A stretch of DNA of 64,000 nt from Anaeramoeba flamelloides (taxonomy: Eukaryota > Metamonada > Anaeramoebidae), in assembly GCA_027625915.1 (NCBI GenBank), contig JANTQA010000051.1, positions 4,526,501 to 4,590,500 on the forward strand, given 5' to 3'. Both the position numbers and the translations under genes were made by a program. Shown piece by piece: positions 60,817 to 64,000 of this stretch. A model generated the notes under the pieces. That model searched no databases. It was not told the origin of the DNA and saw only the letters and a program-made list of their open reading frames with translations. Every line of letters starts with the position of its first letter. Position 1 is the first letter of the stretch.

Positions 60817-62556
60817 TTAATTAATTCCACCAATAAGATCAAAATCAAGATGTGGGCGATAATTCTTCTGTAATTTATCATTTTTAGTAATAATTAAAGG
60901 ATTTGTTGATTCAAACCAATCAAAAATTGGTATTCCCATTTCTTCGTTGTCTGCTTCATCCCAGAAACTATCGTTTTGTTCAAACATGATTTCATGGTTA
61001 TCCTCAGCAATAAAATTTTCATTCAGTTCATTATTATAAAAATATTTTTCGACAGAAATTTCTGGAGCATTTTCAAATATTACCTTCTCATTTTCTTGTT
61101 CATTATCAAAATCTTGTCTGGTTTCGAGATAGCTAACTTTACTTTTTTTTCTTTGACCACTCTTCTTTTCTTCCTTTTTGGTTATTGGTTCATCATTTTG
61201 TTCTGATAGTTGGAAATAAGGTAATCGGTTTAGTTGATCAAGTTCTGAATCGTTCTCAAAGTCTGAAAATATTTCTGATTCATTGTCTGAAGAAAAAGAA
61301 AATGAGAAAGTTGATTGGGGTGAAGAGACCGGTGTTTCTTGAGGAGACATTAAAAGTTCATCATAATATTCTTCATATTTAAAATTATTTGGTTTAATTT
61401 TTTTGTTCTCTCCCATTACATTCTTATTATTACCTGAAGTTTGTAAATTATTTAAAGATGCGCTTTTGACTAGAGTTGTAAACTCACGATTATATAGCCT
61501 TTTTCTAGGATTTGTGGGGGGTGTTGAAGATGGGTATATTTTTCTTTGTGAATGCTTTTCGATATCCTCACTTTCACAAGCATATTTCTTGTTTTCAACC
61601 ATTTTATTCCTATTTTCTTTTTCTATTCCTTCGTCTTCTTCAAAGTTTGCATTTTCATTACTCCCAATGTTTTTATATGAATGATCATTCATTAAATCAA
61701 ATTCATCAAAATTTTTCATAGAATCAATAAATAATTCTTGTTTCTCCAATTTAGAAGAGCAGAGCTTATTGGTGGAGTGGCTTTTTGATAATTTAACTGC
61801 CTTAACATTCTCGCATTTTTTGAAAGATCTTGACTTTTTTTTTTTAATTTGATATTTTTTTACTGTTTTGAACTTTATCTTCTTTTTTAACTTGACTGTT
61901 CTTTGAGAATTATACTTGTACTTTAAATAAACTCTTTGTTTTTGTTTTGTGTTTTGATTTTTTTTTGTTTTATTTTTGTTTTTGTGTTTCTTATTGATCC
62001 TTAATTTTGTTGTAATTTGATTTTTATATTGGATTTGATCTTGTTTCTGATTTTTATCGTAATAATTTGTTTGTTTAATTTTCTTATGGTTCTTTATGTG
62101 TTGTTTTTTTTTTCTCTTGTGCCTCTTTTCACTTTGACCACACTTCTTTTTCTTCAAGTTCACTGTACCAGAAATTAACCTTGGATCAAGACGATAATCC
62201 TCAGGCCCAAAAACCAACCATTCCCGAGAATAATTTGAAATGTTTTGCAATAAGTAGTACTTTTTAAAAAATGTCGCCAATCCTCTTTCGATCGATTTCT
62301 TTGGTTTCTTTGTCAGTATCACTAAGTCAAGAATGCAATCTCTCTTGATTTTAATCGGTTCACTTAGTGGATTTTTTGATGTTCTTTTTAAAAAGGATTT
62401 TTTTAAATACGCGCTATCCAACCCAAGCACACCCTTTGGCCGCCACTTCTTCAGAACTTTCAATCTCTTACGGAACGAGGTGATCCCCTCAAATTCTATT
62501 TTGGCTTGATCAACATCTTTTGTTATTAATTCTTCCGAAAGGGTTAAATTTTGCAT
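60817..62556 (-). CDS. Unrecognised nuclear-type protein: globular N-terminus, basic middle, acidic C-terminus
   Basis: Intronless, 579 aa, ATG at 62556. I do not recognise the family. Residues 20-130 look folded and contain FRKRLKVLKKWRPKG, CILDLVILTKKPKKSIERGL and YSREWLVFGPEDYRLDPRLI. Residues 140-265 are strongly basic and low in complexity (KRHKRKKKQHIKNHKK). The rest is Ser/acidic, with SPQETPVSSPQSTFSFSFSS and NESEIFSDFENDSELDQL. The end has an acidic-aromatic patch (SFWDEADNEEMGIPIFDWFE) and the terminus DFDLIGGIN. The pattern (basic core plus acidic activation-like tail, possible SP/TP phosphorylation sites) suggests a nuclear regulator, by inference only. It is the second minus-strand intronless gene of this style, next to the homeodomain gene. 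Confidence 0.75.
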   Translation of the reverse strand: MQNLTLSEELITKDVDQAKIEFEGITSFRKRLKVLKKWRPKGVLGLDSAYLKKSFLKRTSKNPLSEPIKIKRDCILDLVILTKKPKKSIERGLATFFKKYYLLQNISNYSREWLVFGPEDYRLDPRLISGTVNLKKKKCGQSEKRHKRKKKQHIKNHKKIKQTNYYDKNQKQDQIQYKNQITTKLRINKKHKNKNKTKKNQNTKQKQRVYLKYKYNSQRTVKLKKKIKFKTVKKYQIKKKKSRSFKKCENVKAVKLSKSHSTNKLCSSKLEKQELFIDSMKNFDEFDLMNDHSYKNIGSNENANFEEDEGIEKENRNKMVENKKYACESEDIEKHSQRKIYPSSTPPTNPRKRLYNREFTTLVKSASLNNLQTSGNNKNVMGENKKIKPNNFKYEEYYDELLMSPQETPVSSPQSTFSFSFSSDNESEIFSDFENDSELDQLNRLPYFQLSEQNDEPITKKEEKKSGQRKKSKVSYLETRQDFDNEQENEKVIFENAPEISVEKYFYNNELNENFIAEDNHEIMFEQNDSFWDEADNEEMGIPIFDWFESTNPLIITKNDKLQKNYRPHLDFDLIGGIN

Positions 62557-64000
62557 ACAACTTTGACTGTATTGTAACAGTTAAAAATTTCGAACAAGCA
62601 AAAATGACAAGTTGGAAAAAATTAAAAGAGTGATCACATTAATTTTTTTTTAAAATAAAAAAACAAATATTGAAAAAAAAATCACACATTAGTGAAAGTG
62701 GAAAAGAAGGAGAATTAGTATGGAAAAGAAACCTTATTTAAAAGCAAAAGAAAAATTGAATCGGATAAAAGAAATACTTACAGCACAAGAACGAAAAAAA
62801 AATGATTTTGCTCCTCTTAATTTTTTAATACACACCTCAATAAAAGATGGCCCTTTGATTGAAAAAATGATTTTGATCTTTGGAAGGAATTTTTAAAAAT
62901 AAGAGATTTTTCTCAAAATGATCACATCAAATTTTTTCCCAATTTTCTCCATCACTTATAATCAAATTTATGAATGGAATTTGGGCTGATGAAAATTTTT
63001 TTCGCCGACTCTTAAATTGTGTAGGAATGAACATAATAATTTTGTTTTGTTTCTGAAAGAATTTATGTTATTCAGACAACTTTGAACATTATGAAAAAGA
63101 ATGAAAGAATAAAGTTGTTGAAATAAAAAAATATAGTTTGTCGTCCTTTGAAATTTCTTATTGAATTGATTTTAGTTCAAATTTTCTTGGTGTGAATAGT
63201 AAACGTCAAAATTTGTTTTGTTTTTTAATTAAAAAGTGTGGATCAAAGTTTTATGAGTCGTACTCAAATTATTAAATTCACTCCTTTGAGGGTGTTTTGA
63301 TGAACACTTTTCTAACTCATTTAAAAACAGTGAACTTTTATTTTTCAAGATTTTTTTTTTTTCCTGATGGGATAAAAATAATTTCTATTTGTTCCGAATG
63401 ATTTCATACTAATAAACCTTTTCTAAGTGGATAAAATTGATTTATTATACTCCGTATTTTAAATTTCTATTTCTTGAGTTAAAAATATTTGACTTAAAAG
63501 GCAGAAAAAAATCTCTTGGTTGTCAAAACAACTGAACTTTTAAAAAAAAATATTGAACAAGATTGAAAAGTGGAAAACAAAAGACGACTTTGTAGATCCT
63601 GAGAAATGAAAAATGAATTTGATTCTAAGAGAATTTTAAAACTCCAAAGAATAATTGGTTATATTTTTATACATAGAATTGAAAAAAAAAACAACTTAGA
63701 TCCTCTTATTTTCTTCGATTAAAGGGGGTAAGTTAATGTTATCAATTTTGAGTACCTCAATTTATTTGTTACTGAATTATTTAAATCATTTCTTTAACCA
63801 AATACATTGATACTTTAATAAATACAAGAGTAGAATATCTCCTAGTATAATATATTTTGCAAACGAAATAAAAAATAGAAATTCAAAAAAATGAAAAAAT
63901 TGAGCTTGAAAAATTTAAATAAAAGCCATTTATTTCTTGATCTTATTTTTTACATTTGATACAATTACTTATTCTTTACTTGGGCATATTTTTAATTCTA
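62557..64000. other. Right-edge flank, AT-rich
   Basis: Upstream region of the minus-strand gene. Apart from the small open frame at 62720-62896, nothing is supportable. The sequence 62770-62785 reads as an acceptor on the plus strand (ATACTTACAG) and as a donor on the minus strand (GTAAGTAT). A 5'-untranslated intron of the minus-strand gene is therefore possible. Confidence 0.4.
62720..62896 (+). CDS. Small possible open reading frame (58 aa), unrecognised
   Basis: ATG at 62720 to TAA. It begins MEKKPYLKAKEKLNRIKEIL and ends IEKMILIFGRNF. Amino-acid use is balanced for this AT-rich background, and it is divergent from the gene starting at 62556. It has no recognisable domain, and the internal ACTTACAG suggests splice-site sequence on one strand or the other. 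It could be a first exon of a plus-strand gene, or chance. Confidence 0.22.
   Translation: MEKKPYLKAKEKLNRIKEILTAQERKKNDFAPLNFLIHTSIKDGPLIEKMILIFGRNF

Overview
This 64 kb window is a very AT-rich, gene-poor stretch of a eukaryotic nuclear genome. Coding blocks stand out as islands in low-complexity A/T sequence, and introns are spliceosomal (GT...AG). The genes use TAA and TGA as stops, so the code looks standard. The gene families are those of a phagotrophic protist: Rab2, a CARMIL-type leucine-rich protein, a BET bromodomain protein, a calcineurin-like phosphatase, a homeodomain protein and a large cadherin-like membrane adhesin. By inference, a free-living amoeba or metamonad (for example an Anaeramoeba-like organism) fits best. 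An amoebozoan or heterolobosean cannot be excluded from sequence alone.

Layout. 0.3-1 kb: frameshifted pseudogene (- strand), then an inverted-repeat element. 2.7-11 kb: type I membrane adhesin whose signal-peptide exon lies about 3.8 kb upstream of the main exon. 12-17 kb: small transposon-derived elements and AT-rich DNA. 17.4-19.2 kb: BET protein in two exons. 19.6-32.5 kb: a transposon-dense region with two Tc1/mariner relics, a nested three-element insertion at 23-25 kb and several inverted-repeat families, surrounding a four-exon Rab2 gene (26.5-27.4 kb, - strand). 33.6-34.5 kb: intronless PPP phosphatase. 34.8-37.8 kb: four more short transposons. 40-49.4 kb: one CARMIL-like gene rebuilt from four exons, with introns of 140 bp, 3.6 kb and 1.9 kb that carry repeats. 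49.4-56 kb: gene-free. 56-57.7 kb: homeodomain protein (- strand). 60.8-62.6 kb: unrecognised basic protein (- strand).

How the genes relate. There is no operon-like organisation. Rab2 (early secretory traffic), CARMIL (actin capping-protein regulation at membranes) and the adhesin (cell surface) fit a motile, phagocytic cell. The BET and homeodomain proteins are nuclear regulators. The four spliced genes were reconstructed here by matching intron phase and family alignment. The predicted lengths are 1517 aa (adhesin), 557 aa (BET), 207 aa (Rab2) and 1225 aa (CARMIL).

Mobile DNA is the other main theme. At least eight inverted-repeat families are visible. Three share a terminal core resembling TTCCAAAAATTTGG, with TA at the junctions, which suggests mobilisation by one Tc1/mariner lineage. 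No intact transposase was found.
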